Assembly: GCA_022605405.1 (NCBI GenBank)
Contig: JABYQQ010000002.1
Location: 2,356,001 to 2,420,000, forward strand
From: Earliella scabrosa
Lineage: Eukaryota > Basidiomycota > Agaricomycetes > Polyporales > Polyporaceae
DNA: 64,000 nucleotides
Direction: 5' to 3'
The translations under genes were made by a program, and so were the position numbers. The notes beneath the pieces are model-generated. The model saw only the letters and a list, made by a program, of their open reading frames with translations, made no database searches and was not told the origin of the DNA. This document shows, piece after piece, positions 23,882-35,200 of this stretch. Position 1 is the first letter of the stretch. Each line of letters starts with the position of its first letter.

Positions 23882-24475
23882 CTATTCACCATTGTCGGAT
23901 ACCTGGAGCTTCACGTCGAAGTCGCAGTACTGGGGCAGTCTCTGTTGGGCCTCAAGGCCTCCGAGGCCGACCTTCTATTGCGATGAACGGTATCTCAGTA
24001 AGGCTGCGTATGAGTCGCGCAGAGTGGACCTACAGCGATGTCGGCGCGCAGGACATTGACCTCCCGATGGAGACGAGAGATCTGGAGAGAGTAGCCCCGA
24101 GCTAGGTTCTTGAAGTCGTCGGCGACGCTGACCGCCTGAGAGACGCGTAGGCTCAGCGCATCGGCGGCGACGCGCAACCTGCCATAAGCGCAGAGTGAGC
24201 AGATACCCCTTATTCTGCAAGCGGGAGAGCTTCACGTACCTCGAGAGCCTAGCTTGGAACTCGATGGCCGGAACTTCGTTCATGAAGCCGGACTCGAGGC
24301 AGTAGTAGTAGAGGCCTTCGACATCGTGGAGGGCCGCCTGGAGACCACGAATCCGGTAGGAGGGCAACTGCCTGCCGATGAACCATCCCAAGAGGGGTGG
24401 GAGGACGGTCATGAGGATGAAGAAGACCAGGAGTCTAGTTGCAGCGTCGAAAGGGGAGATGGTGGTGACCGTCAT
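23882..24475 (-). CDS. Small membrane-anchored coiled-coil protein, paralog B (unknown function)
   Basis: Exons (minus) are 24475-24240, 24178-24034 and 23974-23882, 157 aa, with gtacgt and gtaggt donors and in-phase joins. One transmembrane helix lies at about residues 12-33 (LLVFFILMTVLPPLLGWFIG), followed by a charged helical region (LQAALHDVEGLYYYCLESG; later LRVAADALSLRVSQAVSVADDF and LHREVNVLRADI) expected to coil. The 145-nt second exon, its phases and the helix spacing match the gene at 15434-16617. The last exon encodes a short tail ending VSDNGE instead of the long extension of paralog A. No enzymatic domain is visible and I cannot assign a function. Confidence 0.6.
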
Positions 24476-26961
24476 GATGGGCTGAGGAGATTGGTGTGGT
24501 GGATGAGTGACAAGGCGAGAGGATTCAAGGAGTCCGATGGTGGGTGACAGGACAGCGGACGGACGAAGCAGTCGTATCGGAGGAGCGCAGCTATAAGAGT
24601 CAGGGGCGAGAAGAGTCAGCGGCAAGACTTTGCAGAAGAACAGCAGCCTCGTGCGGGTGTCGCATGCACCCGTCCGGAAGAGATTTCAGGGGGACGATGC
24701 GTAGAAGGAGGGAATGGGGCAGTGCAGTGAGCAAATAAACGACCGGTAAGCGAAGCACCTATGGGTTGCACGAGGTGTTGGCAATCATCCGACTCCGGGG
24801 CGCTGCATCGGAGAAGCTTCGACCAGACATCAGCACCACAGCTAACTTCAGAAGAGCACTCCGGCCAGCACTGGTGCAGATGCCTGACGTAAGGGGAGGT
24901 GCTAGAGCAGCGTCGAAAGAACAAGGGTGCCTTCGGCGCCTCTCGTACCCGCCCCTTGTTCCAGGCGAACAGTCATTGTAGTCGACGTTGCTACGACGGA
25001 TTCCTCGCACAATGCTCGCAACAGTGATCAGGAAGCTGAGGGAACTGTCCATAGCGTCAAGCTCACTCGATCTCCTCTGCCTGCACAAACAACACGACCC
25101 CATAATGGAGAGCGCGCTGTACGGCCGGCGCGCATCCTCGAGGAGTCGGCAGCGAGATCGTCGAACGATGCCTAAACAATGGCCAGGGGGACACCGTGGG
25201 CACGGAAAAACGCACAGTCATGGGCGACTGTGACGAGCGAATGAAAGAGCAGGACGTACCACGCCGTGATTCATGTCTGACTTCGTCCGGAGGTTATATG
25301 GCCTCAAGCGGGCAGATGAGTTCCCGGGCTGCGGCAGGAGGCTGTCGGCGGTGCGTTCAAGACCATTCGTCGACGAGCGCATGTTTCTTTGTGGGCGCAC
25401 CGACACGCGTCGTCCGCCTGGAGCCCTAGGGCATCCGCCGATGCGAGCTTCAGAACGTGAGACCCGCAGCACGCCATCGCGCGGCCCGAATCACTGTTTG
25501 GTAAGTTAGCCATATCCGCGCTCAAGCACCATCGATCAAGTACCGACCTTCGTACCTTATCAGTTGTCTGCTCTCAGAAGGAATTACCGTCTGCGACTTG
25601 CGAGCCAAGGGGCGCCGGACGCCGAAGGCTCTAGTGCGTTAGGAAGAGGCCGCTGGAGCTTGGGCCCAGGATGGCTCCAGCACGGCCCGCGTGATGCACC
25701 GTTGCTGGAATGACTCCCTGCCGTCCTCATGCGCCGTCGATGAGCCGTTCTCTGCGGTCCCAAAACGGCAGCCGCAAGATAGCGGACGGAGTCCCAACGT
25801 CGGCCTGGGAATCTGGATTCCAGCTAGATCCACATACAGATATGGGCAGCTCGCACCTTGATATCAATTCAGAGCCCGACCTCTTCTCGCCGGGCACGTT
25901 GAAAACAACCTCAGATGGAGGGCACGCGCCATGGACCCTTCGCCAGATTCATGCTGAGTGAAACACATACAGCGTGTACGCTTTCCATGACGAACACGGC
26001 CGGCCAGCCAGCGGGCGCACACGCACGTCCGGGGTTCCTGCAGTGCTGGTACACAGAGTCAGCGTTGCGGTCCTCACGAGGTCAGGGGGTGAGTCGGACG
26101 TACCTAGAGTGATGCATTCGGTGCGGCTCGCGCTACCTAAGGCCTATGCAGCTGTGCGGAATGCACAGGGATGCTGGGGTGCGTCCGGATGCAGCATCGT
26201 CGGCGCGTACGTCTATACAGTGATGTGATATTGCGACATGTGCAGAGAGCAACGGTATATACTGGGGTACTGTGCGTACGTATACGGAGCGCGTATGTGT
26301 GTACGGAACATATGGACAAATTCGAGGAACAAAAGGAGATGAGGGACAGTGCTTGGGGGGATGGCATGTGGATGACGACTCAAGTCATGATTAGCCCTAC
26401 AAGAGATCGAGAGACGGAAACGAGAGGGACGGGACAGGACGAAGCGTATATAGAGACAACACCCAATCATAATGTGACATAGCAAAACGAGGCAACAAGG
26501 AGAAGGGATGGGTAGTCGGCGGGGAATAGGAGGATGAGAGACGGGAGAAAACAACGAAATGATGGACGATGGAGGAGTTCCGATACAGATGGATTTGAGA
26601 GCAATGGATAATTAAGACGACTGGCGTGCGGATAGTATGTGCGGATGCGGTTGCAGTGTGAGGATGATCTGGGGACAGTATGTAGATGCTGGGTAAGGGG
26701 GATGGAGCAGATGTGCAGAGCGTCCGGGAACTACTAGATGGCAGCGTAACGTAGGGACAGCGGCAGATGGAAAGACCGTATGGCGGCGGAGGAAGCCAAA
26801 ACACTACAAGATCATACAGTAAATGGTTCGACAGCTCGCCTGCCACATGCGAGGAGACGTCGGAGGGAAGAACATGTGTGCGGCCTGCCGGCAGACAGAT
26901 GGTGACGAATCGCGGATGCGATGACGCGAAGACGGTGGACCACAAGCAGGTGGGGGACCAC
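24476..26961. other. Large gene-free interval upstream of the coiled-coil gene and downstream of CDH1
   Basis: About 2.5 kb with only short frames on both strands. The part nearest 26961 is probably the CDH1 3' untranslated region; the C/T-rich minus-strand frame at 26397-26945 looks like shadow, not gene. No repeats or RNA genes could be supported. Confidence 0.4.
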
Positions 26962-29136
26962 TCAACGAATGAGACGGCCGTAGTCCAGCCGACTCTCCTG
27001 TTTCGCCTGGTGATTCTCCTTCTTCGGGAAGGCGTTCCAGAACCGGAGGGTCTCGTCGCCTGCGCCAGTGACGATGGTTTCTCCCTCTGGACTCATCGCG
27101 AGGTACAGAACACGATGGGTGTGACCAGTCAGCGAGGCGACCATGTCGAGCGATGGATACTTCCAGATGCAAATCTGGTTCTGCGCAGTGGTCGAGGAGA
27201 ATCCATGGGTGGATACGATTTCGTGCGACGTTAGTGACCAGATAAGGTTGCAAACCTAGAGAAGGTTAAGTAAGTCGTCTCGATGCAGACACGCAACGAA
27301 TCGCCACTCACTTGGCTGCCAGTGTCTAACTCGCTCAGCATCGTCCCCGTCTGAACATTCCAGAACCGGATGTGCTTGTCCGCAGTCCCACCGCCAGTGG
27401 CGAGGATACCCGATACATGGGGATCCCAGGCAAGCGCCTTGACCGCCGCCGTATGTTCGTGAAACTTCCAGAGAGGAGCATCTCCCTCATCACCACCGGT
27501 GGTGTTGGAGCCGCTGGGAACATTGCCCACACGTCCCGGGGTGGCCCCTAAACCTCCCGGCCGTCTGGAACCTCGCAGGTCCCAGATACAGACCTTGTTG
27601 TCGTTTCCGCCACTTGCCAAGGTCGCTGCTTGTGGCCCGCCATCGCCGCTCCATCGTAGTCCGCACACTTCTTGTCGATGACCTTGACAGCGCTTAAAGG
27701 GTCGCGTACCCGCCTCGCGAACGTCCCGGTGATGGACCATACGATCGCGCGAACCCGAGCTCAGGATGTGCGAATTCCACGATAGGGCGCCAACTCGTTG
27801 AGTGTGCGCGCGCTCGTACGTTCGGGTCAACTGCAGCGTGCTGGCGTCGTAGATGTGCAATCGCCCGGATAATGTGCCAACGGCCAATGTCGTCCCCTGT
27901 GGGATTGGTTAGTGCTCATTCTCACTAGATCGATCGATTATGAAGAACAAGACTAGACATGCGAAACACGATAACCACCCCCACCAAAACGAGTACACTG
28001 CGAACACCTCGAATACAAGATCGAGACCACCCGCGCAGTCATGTGGTAATGCACACCGGACATTCCGTGAATCGAAGACTTCTCGGTGCATTTGGTGGAT
28101 CTAAGACATCTCGGTGGGCACCGGACATCTTAGATGGTTGGGTGGTTAGACAAGGAAGTGGTTCGGCGCCATGACCCGATGTTCAGCTCCCCTGCTTGTG
28201 ACAAATTGCAACCAAACAGCTTGCCACCGCTTGCTCAAGTGGTATGTCCCAGCATGTTGGATTGAACAGTGGGTAACCGACATGTGATACATGCTCGTAA
28301 CACGTAAACAGGTCTGCTCGTACCTTCTGCACCCATGAGACAGAGCTAATCGTGTCATGGAAATTGCTGAGATCGCACAGCTTCGACACTTGGGCGGTGT
28401 GTGCTGTCCAGAGGTAGACGCATGACCCGAGACCCACACCGAGTACGTTGGTACTCGACCAGTCGACCAGGTTGAGGTAGAAGTCGTCGGCCAACTCTGG
28501 CGCGTCTAGAACGCGGTATGGTGTCTTGCATACGCTCCGAAGCTGCCTGCGTGGGCTCTCCAGTAGGTGTCGGCTTTCGGCTCGAACCGGACTCATGGAG
28601 TACGCCTCGTCGGTGGGCATATCTAGACGTCTCGATGGAGTCGCAGGATTTGACCGAGAAGGGGAGTTGAACGCGAAGAGACGACGCTTCGGGGTAGAGG
28701 GCAACGCCGATGATGTCGACGACGCGGCGGGACGTACTGGGGACCCGGGGCGTTGTGGCGAAGCGGGAGTAACCTCGGTGTGCAGGATCGAGGAGAATAT
28801 CGAGTTCGCTTGTTCCTTCAAGGCGTCGGACTCTGTTGGGATCATCCGGTTCTTGGAGGGCGTCGTGGGGGTGGCGTCATCCATGAGATGGAACGTCGTC
28901 CGCAGGTCTCCCGCGTCGCGCGAGGGCACGAACCGATCGCCATAATCCCTGTGTGGGCCGCGCTCGGGACTATCGGGACCCGCGCCTTCGCTTGTTCCTG
29001 GTCTTGAGTCGAGAGACGGCGTCGAACCGGAGGGAACGGGGAAGACTGGATGGAAGCGCGACCGATTTTTCCTCGGGCTGTCCTCATCTGTCCCTCGGAG
29101 ACGTTTCCCGAACGGCGAGTTCTTCAAGCTTGACAT
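26962..29136 (-). CDS. CDH1: CDH1/fizzy-related activator of the anaphase-promoting complex
   Basis: Exons (minus) are 29136-28324, 27896-27312 and 27255-26962, 563 aa, phase 0 throughout. The N-terminal C-box DRFVPSR (about residues 67-73) is the APC/C-binding motif. A region with several TP/SP sites follows, candidates for CDK control. Seven WD40 blades occupy about residues 200-550; diagnostic strings are [38 protein letters not shown] and [11 protein letters not shown]. The protein ends in the IR tail (Ile-Arg) that docks on the APC/C. Together these identify the Cdh1/Fzr1 (S. pombe Ste9) branch, which directs mitotic cyclins and other proteins for ubiquitination in late mitosis and G1. 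Intron 1 is unusually long (427 nt). It shares a promoter with SPT7. Confidence 0.94.
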
Positions 29137-29437
29137 GGCTGGTGTCGACGAGCAAAAAGGTGGTCAAAGATGTCGAACGAGAGAGAAAACCAGCATGGGC
29201 CCAGCGGAGGGGGTGGAGGAGGAGGAGGAGATGGAGGTTGGAGGCGAACGCTCAACATCCCTTACCGAGTCGCGTCGCGTGTTACGTAATCACAAATGAG
29301 GCTCCGACAAAGCAGTTGCAAGTCCGCGTTGCGGGTGCCCAAGCGAGAGTGGCTCGGCATCTTGCGAGGATTCCGAGCGGAGTCTAAATGCCCTTCTTGT
29401 TCCGCAACCCCCACCGCACTCTACGCATGGACTTGCT
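29137..29437. promoter_or_regulatory. Shared divergent promoter of CDH1 and SPT7
   Basis: Only 301 bp separate the two start codons. It contains a purine-rich run of GGA triplets near 29205-29240 and an 8-bp palindrome TTACGTAA at 29282-29289, a typical bZIP-type half-site pair. There is no TATA box in the usual place for either gene, as expected of housekeeping promoters. Function of the palindrome is inferred only. Confidence 0.45.
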
Positions 29438-32400
29438 ATGAATGTACGCCAGCCTGCCATCCATCCAATATTCTCGTTCCTAATGGCTCCTACTCCCAGA
29501 ACCTGCTCAGGACTCTCACCGCGAGCCAGGTCAAGTCGTCGTTACCGGAATCCGAGCTCAAGCTACTTCTAAGCGCCGTTAAGGAGACCCGGGTAAGTGG
29601 TTGGCCACTCCGACATATAGCTCGTGCTGACTCTCGCGTAGAAGGCCTCTAATGACCCGACAAAGCTTGCGGATGCGTTCTACGAGTCTTTGGAGGGCCT
29701 CCTTCAGGACCTCCGCATGGTTACGATGGTAGGATTTGCCTCAGCCACCCCCACACCTTCACGTGAGTTAAGCGCGTTTGCAGGACAATCGAGATGCGGA
29801 GGCGTTTCTGAAGCCGGTAGCCAAGTCGGAGTATCCGGACTATTATGACAGTGCGTATGTCGCTTGTTGTTCGCCATGCCTATGCTAAGAGGACGGACAG
29901 TCATCTCGAACCCCATGGACTTACAAACCATGCTCAAGAAGGTCAAACAACGGCACTACAAGTCTAAGAAGGAGTTCAAGGATGATTTGGACCTGATATG
30001 GTCCAACTGTTTCACGTATAATGCAACGGAGGTGAGTGCCGCCTTCAAGGACAAAGCTTCCATGTCTTAGCAATGGTGCGCCGCCGCATAGGACCATCCG
30101 CTCCGTCAATGTGCCTCCCGCTTGAAGCTGAAGGCCGAAAGGCTCCTCAAGCATATCACCGACTACAAGGAGCGGGCAGATCCAGTGATTCCCGGCGAGG
30201 TTCATGTCCGAGGAGTCACACCTCGAGTGAATGGCGTTTCGGTGTCGGTGAACGGTTCAAGTCGTCATCACAGCGTAGCATTCCGGTCGCCTAGTCCGAC
30301 GAAGCAGTCAGCGCCCCTGCCCGGTCAGTCGAAGAAGATACAGCGGGACACCACATTCGGGGACTCGACAGCCCTCGTGCGTACCCAGGAGGGCATGACC
30401 GCCTTCTTCGAGCTGGAGCGGGACGTCAACGATTACCTGACGCGTCAACCAGAACCGGGCGACTCTGATCCTTCAGTAACACAATTGAAAGAACGTTTAC
30501 TCCGGTTTACGTTTCCCTCCGACGACGATGGAGCCTTGTCTTCAGATCTCTCCTTGGGTACCATTGACGGCGAGATCGGAATGAAGCGAAAGCTGTACGT
30601 CTAATCACATACAAACATGGTGGTGCACGAATCATGCTGAAACCTCTTAGGAATGGCTTTCTTGATGATCGGCCTCGCAAGAGAGCGCGCATGCAGGGAT
30701 CTGCAGATAAGGAGGTCGTAGAGCTCTGGTGGGATGCCATGCGCTCCGACGCGTTGGTCGCCAACGGCGTCCCAAGCCTTGTTCGGGCATCATCCGAGAT
30801 GTCTTCCTCCTCACCACCTAGTGCGATCACGGACCCTCCTCGGCAAGCCACGCAGCGGCGCAAGAAGAAGAAACAGAAGACCAGCCCTCCGAACACGATG
30901 CTGCACCACATGAACAACAACATCCGCACTCTCCGCAGGGTGCGGACGACGCACGCGAAGTTTTCCGCCCTCAACCAGAGCCTGGAAGAAAACGGCGGCG
31001 TCGCACCACCACCTGTACACGATGTTGCGGAGGATCTGGATGACGTGGTCGACGACCGACCGTGGAAGCCCGTGGGTTCTGGTCTTGACATGGGGCAAGA
31101 GAACGCGACCGATTGTCTTCGTTGGATGGGAGGTAAGGTTCTTGAGCATGCTGGTTTCCAAGGTTAGTACGTCTCACCAATGGATATGTTCGACTACTCA
31201 CTTGATTATGCAGGTTCCTCCAAGATTGCGTTGGACGTGCTTTCTAGCGTCACGGCGGAGTACCTGTTCAACGTTGGTCGGACAATCCGGTTTCTCTGCG
31301 ACAAGTATGGCAATCAGATGACACCGGAGGTTGGTTGTCAATTCCTTGTCTGATTGCCTACGCTCACGTCCGCGTCATAGGAAATCATTCTCCATACCCT
31401 TTTCGAGAGCGGTATCACTCGTATCAACGACCTTGAGCGGTATATCAAGGACGATGTGATTCGGTACGGCGGCCGACTATCAGAGCTGGAGAAGAAGCTT
31501 GCAAATGCATACCGGGAAGCCGTCAGTCGATTCATTCAGCTGTGCCTCAGAATATTGCTGACCAATCACACCAGACGACCGAGGAAGCGTGGGATGACGA
31601 GGCACTCTTCCGTATGGATAACGATGAGGAAGAGGGCGAATTCGTCACGTAAGTGATGACGCCATGTTCTATTAATTCTCATCTTACGGTTCCTGCAGGG
31701 GCAATTTCGCCGAGTCCTTCGGGGACGACTTCTTCGGTCTCAAGGAGCTTGGTATCGCGGACGAGTTTGGACTTTCCAGTCTCACGGTTCCCAAGCGGCT
31801 GCTCAAGGGTAAAGGCAGAGGTGGCGTCAAGGAGGAGCCCTCAGAGTATGTTCACTCCTCCGTCACGCATCTGGTGTACGTATACTGACTATGTTCTGAA
31901 CACAGCTTGAAACCTACGGAGCCCCCGCTGCCATTCCCACTCCCACCGCCATTCGTACCACTAGACTCCACCACCGTCGAGGACCAGATCGGTTTACTCA
32001 AGCCATTTTACCAGAGCCGTGTCGCCGAGATTACGGCCTCTCTTGTCGCACCAGCGCAACCCGTCGGTGTACCTCCCTTCCCTGCTGGCCCAGGCCTACC
32101 CGCGCCACCACCTGGAGCAGCGCTTCCAGGCGTCTCTGCACCCATACCATCCGCGTCTACCCTCCCCTCCATACCCATCAACCCCGCTACTGCCGCTACC
32201 GGCCTCCTACCTCCCGGCCCTGCACCCGAAGTGCCTTCCGTCATCGTTATACCAGACGACGCGCCGAGCCCCTCACACACGAAGATCGGCCCGCTCGGCA
32301 CCGTCAACAAGGCAACCCCTGCCGCGAGCTCGAGCAAGAAGAAGAGCAAGGCGAAGCCGCCTGCTGCCTCTGGCTCCGGCTCTGGGGCTGGGGCTGGAGC

Positions 32401-32584
32401 GGCCCCGCCCGGCTCGGGCATGCCTGAGGGGAGCGCGCCCCCAGCCACGCCTGGCCCTGTCCCTCCGACGCCGCTCATGTCGGCGGCCAGCCTGGGAGGC
32501 GAGACGAAGAAGGGCAAGGGGACGCCGAGCAAGAAGAAGGCGAAAGTCGAGCCGTTTCCGCCAGTCGTCATGGCCAGCGCTTAA
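29438..32584 (+). CDS. SPT7: SPT7, bromodomain subunit of the SAGA histone-acetyltransferase complex
   Basis: Twelve exons: 29438-29443, 29500-29592, 29642-29728, 29784-29850, 29901-30031, 30092-30594, 30651-31162, 31214-31329, 31381-31521, 31575-31648, 31699-31845 and 31906-32584 (851 aa, every phase matching). Exon 1 encodes only Met-Asn. The bromodomain is at about residues 63-150: [23 protein letters not shown] and [10 protein letters not shown] include the acetyl-lysine-contacting Asn. A Bromo_TP-type histone fold follows at about 450-535 ([29 protein letters not shown]), expected to pair with a TAF-like partner. An acidic stretch lies near 570, and the C-terminus is a Pro-rich tail with basic clusters (KKKSKAK). 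Domain order fits SPT7, the scaffold subunit of SAGA. It acts in the nucleus on transcription. Confidence 0.92.
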
Positions 32585-32820
32585 CCCTTTGTCGCTTCCG
32601 ATGGGGGCGCAGTGTTGCTCGCCGGCTCTTTCGTCCAACTGCTCGGAGGTATGTCAGTCACGCTTTGGCTGGTCGGTGCTGCTGGGGCGCAGTTGGTGTA
32701 TTATTGACGTACGCATGTGGAGCATTACTATAGCTGTATCATTATGGATCTATTCGCGCTTGCTGGAGAGTTCTAAGCTATGACTGATCGCGAAGATGGC
32801 GACGAGAGCGATGATGTGGT

Positions 32821-34459
32821 TTAGGACAAAGTACGATTGTGCTCCGCTAGACAGGGTCTGTCGTGCCTACTACTATTCTTGCCGATACGCTGAGAGAGGC
32901 TCGGGGGCGCGTCGACTTGAATGCCCGACTCCAAGCGGTTGTTGAAAACGATCGAGGAGACGTGAGACCGGGCCATTGTGGTGGTGGCTACCGCATCGGT
33001 CTGCGTGGATGGATACAGTCCGCGGATGTCGAGCATGAATCTGGACACGATGATCACGTTCATCCTAATGTCCAGGTACAGTCAGCGTTCCGTTCCCGTT
33101 GCGACTCGGAGGGACAACTACGATGCGAAGAGGGCTCACGTACACTTCGTAGAAGTACGGCCATACGAGCCATATCGTGGCATTCTTTCGGGGCGAAAGC
33201 AAGCTGATTTGCACACCGACTGAATCTCATGAAATCAACTCACATTATCCTGTCACGGATCTGCGATGAGCCATGCACCGGAGTCGGAGACGGTAGTCTG
33301 CACGTACATGGAACAGCTTGGCCACTACGTTGAAGATCAGTATTCTGTTCAGGGGCATACCGTGAGCCGCAGCGAACGACCTTCACCTAGGACCACTCAC
33401 ATCAGGAACACAACACCTAGTAGAGGAGCCGGGTTAGCGTACAAGCTGAAGGGAACAAGTACAGCAGCAGTCTTACTATCACGAACAAGCAGCTTCACCA
33501 ATGGCAGTCGCATATGGCTTTCACTGGCCAGTCTAGCCATGTACCGCGCCTTGATGGCTGTGACGATAATGAGGATGGCGTGTGATGCAAGCATCGTGAC
33601 GGACGCTATCGTTGAGACTGCCAGACCACACATGTGAGCAGGCGGGCGATTGAAAAGAGGAGAGTGCACTACATCTGGTGGATCATTCGTGAGATTCGGT
33701 TGGTACTGTTCAGTGGGACTTGGTAAGACTCACTGTTTAAGAACGACATCTGAGAGGGTATAGTGGTAGACGCATCCGAAAGGTCTTCCAGCTTGAGTGG
33801 TTTTATATCGTGCTGTTTCTATCTGCGAGTGATCAGCCTCATGACGACGGGCAAAACATCCAGATCTGCATCATACTCACCCCGTACAGGATCGGACGAA
33901 CAAGGCTGAGAGGCACTACTAGTAGTAGATACTTCCAATTGCTGGCCGAAATCCCGTACACACGAATGATGATCACCGTTGCGGTCGTGAGAGTATTGAG
34001 AATGTACAGCACGTCGTTCAAGTGGGTGAGGACGCTGCACTCCTAGAGGTATACGTGTAGAATGAGCGTGAGCGAGAATAAGAATACATACTCGGTCATC
34101 CATGCTGGACAAGAGGAACTCCAGAACAAAAACAACCCGCGCCATAACGGCGCTGTATCGCATGGCGAGATATGCAATCGTCACCCAGCTGAGACCTGGC
34201 CGTCGCCACACCCGTTCGACTTCGTCGGTGAGCGTCAGGCCAGTGTCGAACCAGAGCACCGCTGCATCAACCAGTTTACTCGGCGCTACAGGTGGGAGAT
34301 ATGCCCGGAGCATACCTGAAGACGCCATGATGCAGTAGTTAGTAGTCATGCTAGGATATCCAGAGGTTAGCTTCGGAGTGTTGACACGGAAGACGGGGTG
34401 ACGCACACTCTGGACGGCTGAGAAACGAGGTCTCCATCGTGGTTGTAGGAGTCGGTCAT
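32821..34459 (-). pseudogene. DUF6533 multi-pass membrane protein, copy 1, with apparent one-base frameshift
   Basis: Eleven exons can be traced (minus): 34459-34407, 34350-34316, 34261-34092, 34042-33881, 33822-33734, 33674-33477, 33416-33401, 33344-33308, 33260-33244, 33203-33144 and 33064-32821. The N-terminal WFDTGLTLTDEVERVWRR is the DUF6533 signature; several hydrophobic helices and GCVYHYTLSD follow, with a final SRFMLDIR. Exon lengths 35, 162, 89 and 16 are identical to those of the neighbouring copy, but exon 6 is 198 nt here against 197 there. With the visible splice sites this puts downstream coding out of frame. So the copy is either broken, spliced differently or carries a sequencing error. 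Function of the family is unknown. Confidence 0.65.
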
Positions 34460-35200
34460 TCTCGATGATAGGGGTGAGAAGGAGCGTTGTGGACAGGGAT
34501 AGTTGAGCGATGTCCTGCTTCCACATCCTCTTTATATCAAATCACGATATCCGAGTGTGGCATTGACATGGCGTCGGAAACTGCCAGACTGAACTTAATA
34601 TCCAATGGCACTCGCAGCACCCGTCCGGGAGGACATCTCGACCGGAGGCACCCATGTAAGCTCGCAGCGTAAACATTGATATCGACCGCTATACGCGTCC
34701 GACCCCGGCCCCTGTCGGTCACAGCGCAGTCAGTACTGAGGTGAGTTCGACTCCTAGATCTGTAGCGATGCGGCTAATTTGATGACTCACAACGTTCAAC
34801 TAGAACCAACTTGCATGTGCGCGCTGTATGTTGAGACACGCTACGGTCAACACCCGTCACCAAGAGGCCCGGGATCCAGCCAAGGCGACCATTTCAAAAG
34901 CCAGGAGTCGAACGCACGTCATCCACCTGTCGACTGGAAGTTGTGCTGTTCGGAATCATGACACGGGCTGTGAACGTACAACCACTCTGATGGAGGCGGT
35001 TTGAGAAAGCCGATCAGCGAATGTCTTCAAAACTTGACGAAATGTTGATCCTAGTTGAAGGACAGAGGAAGGAGCGCCTCAGGAGCCGCGCAAACGATCT
35101 CATACAAACTGCCGTACTAGCTAGCATCCAGTGTAGTGAGTATGGAGATCACAGAGACAATTCTGAATACGCCGTCAGGAGGGAGCTCACACCAAACTGC
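34460..35200. other. Spacer between the two DUF6533 copies
   Basis: No supported gene is found. Small frames lack family character. It should contain the promoter of copy 1 and the terminator of copy 2. Confidence 0.4.

Noticed and set aside
26397..26945. 182-codon minus-strand frame downstream of CDH1
   Set aside because: Ser/Pro/His-rich translation of a C/T-rich region, no domain, and in the likely 3' UTR.
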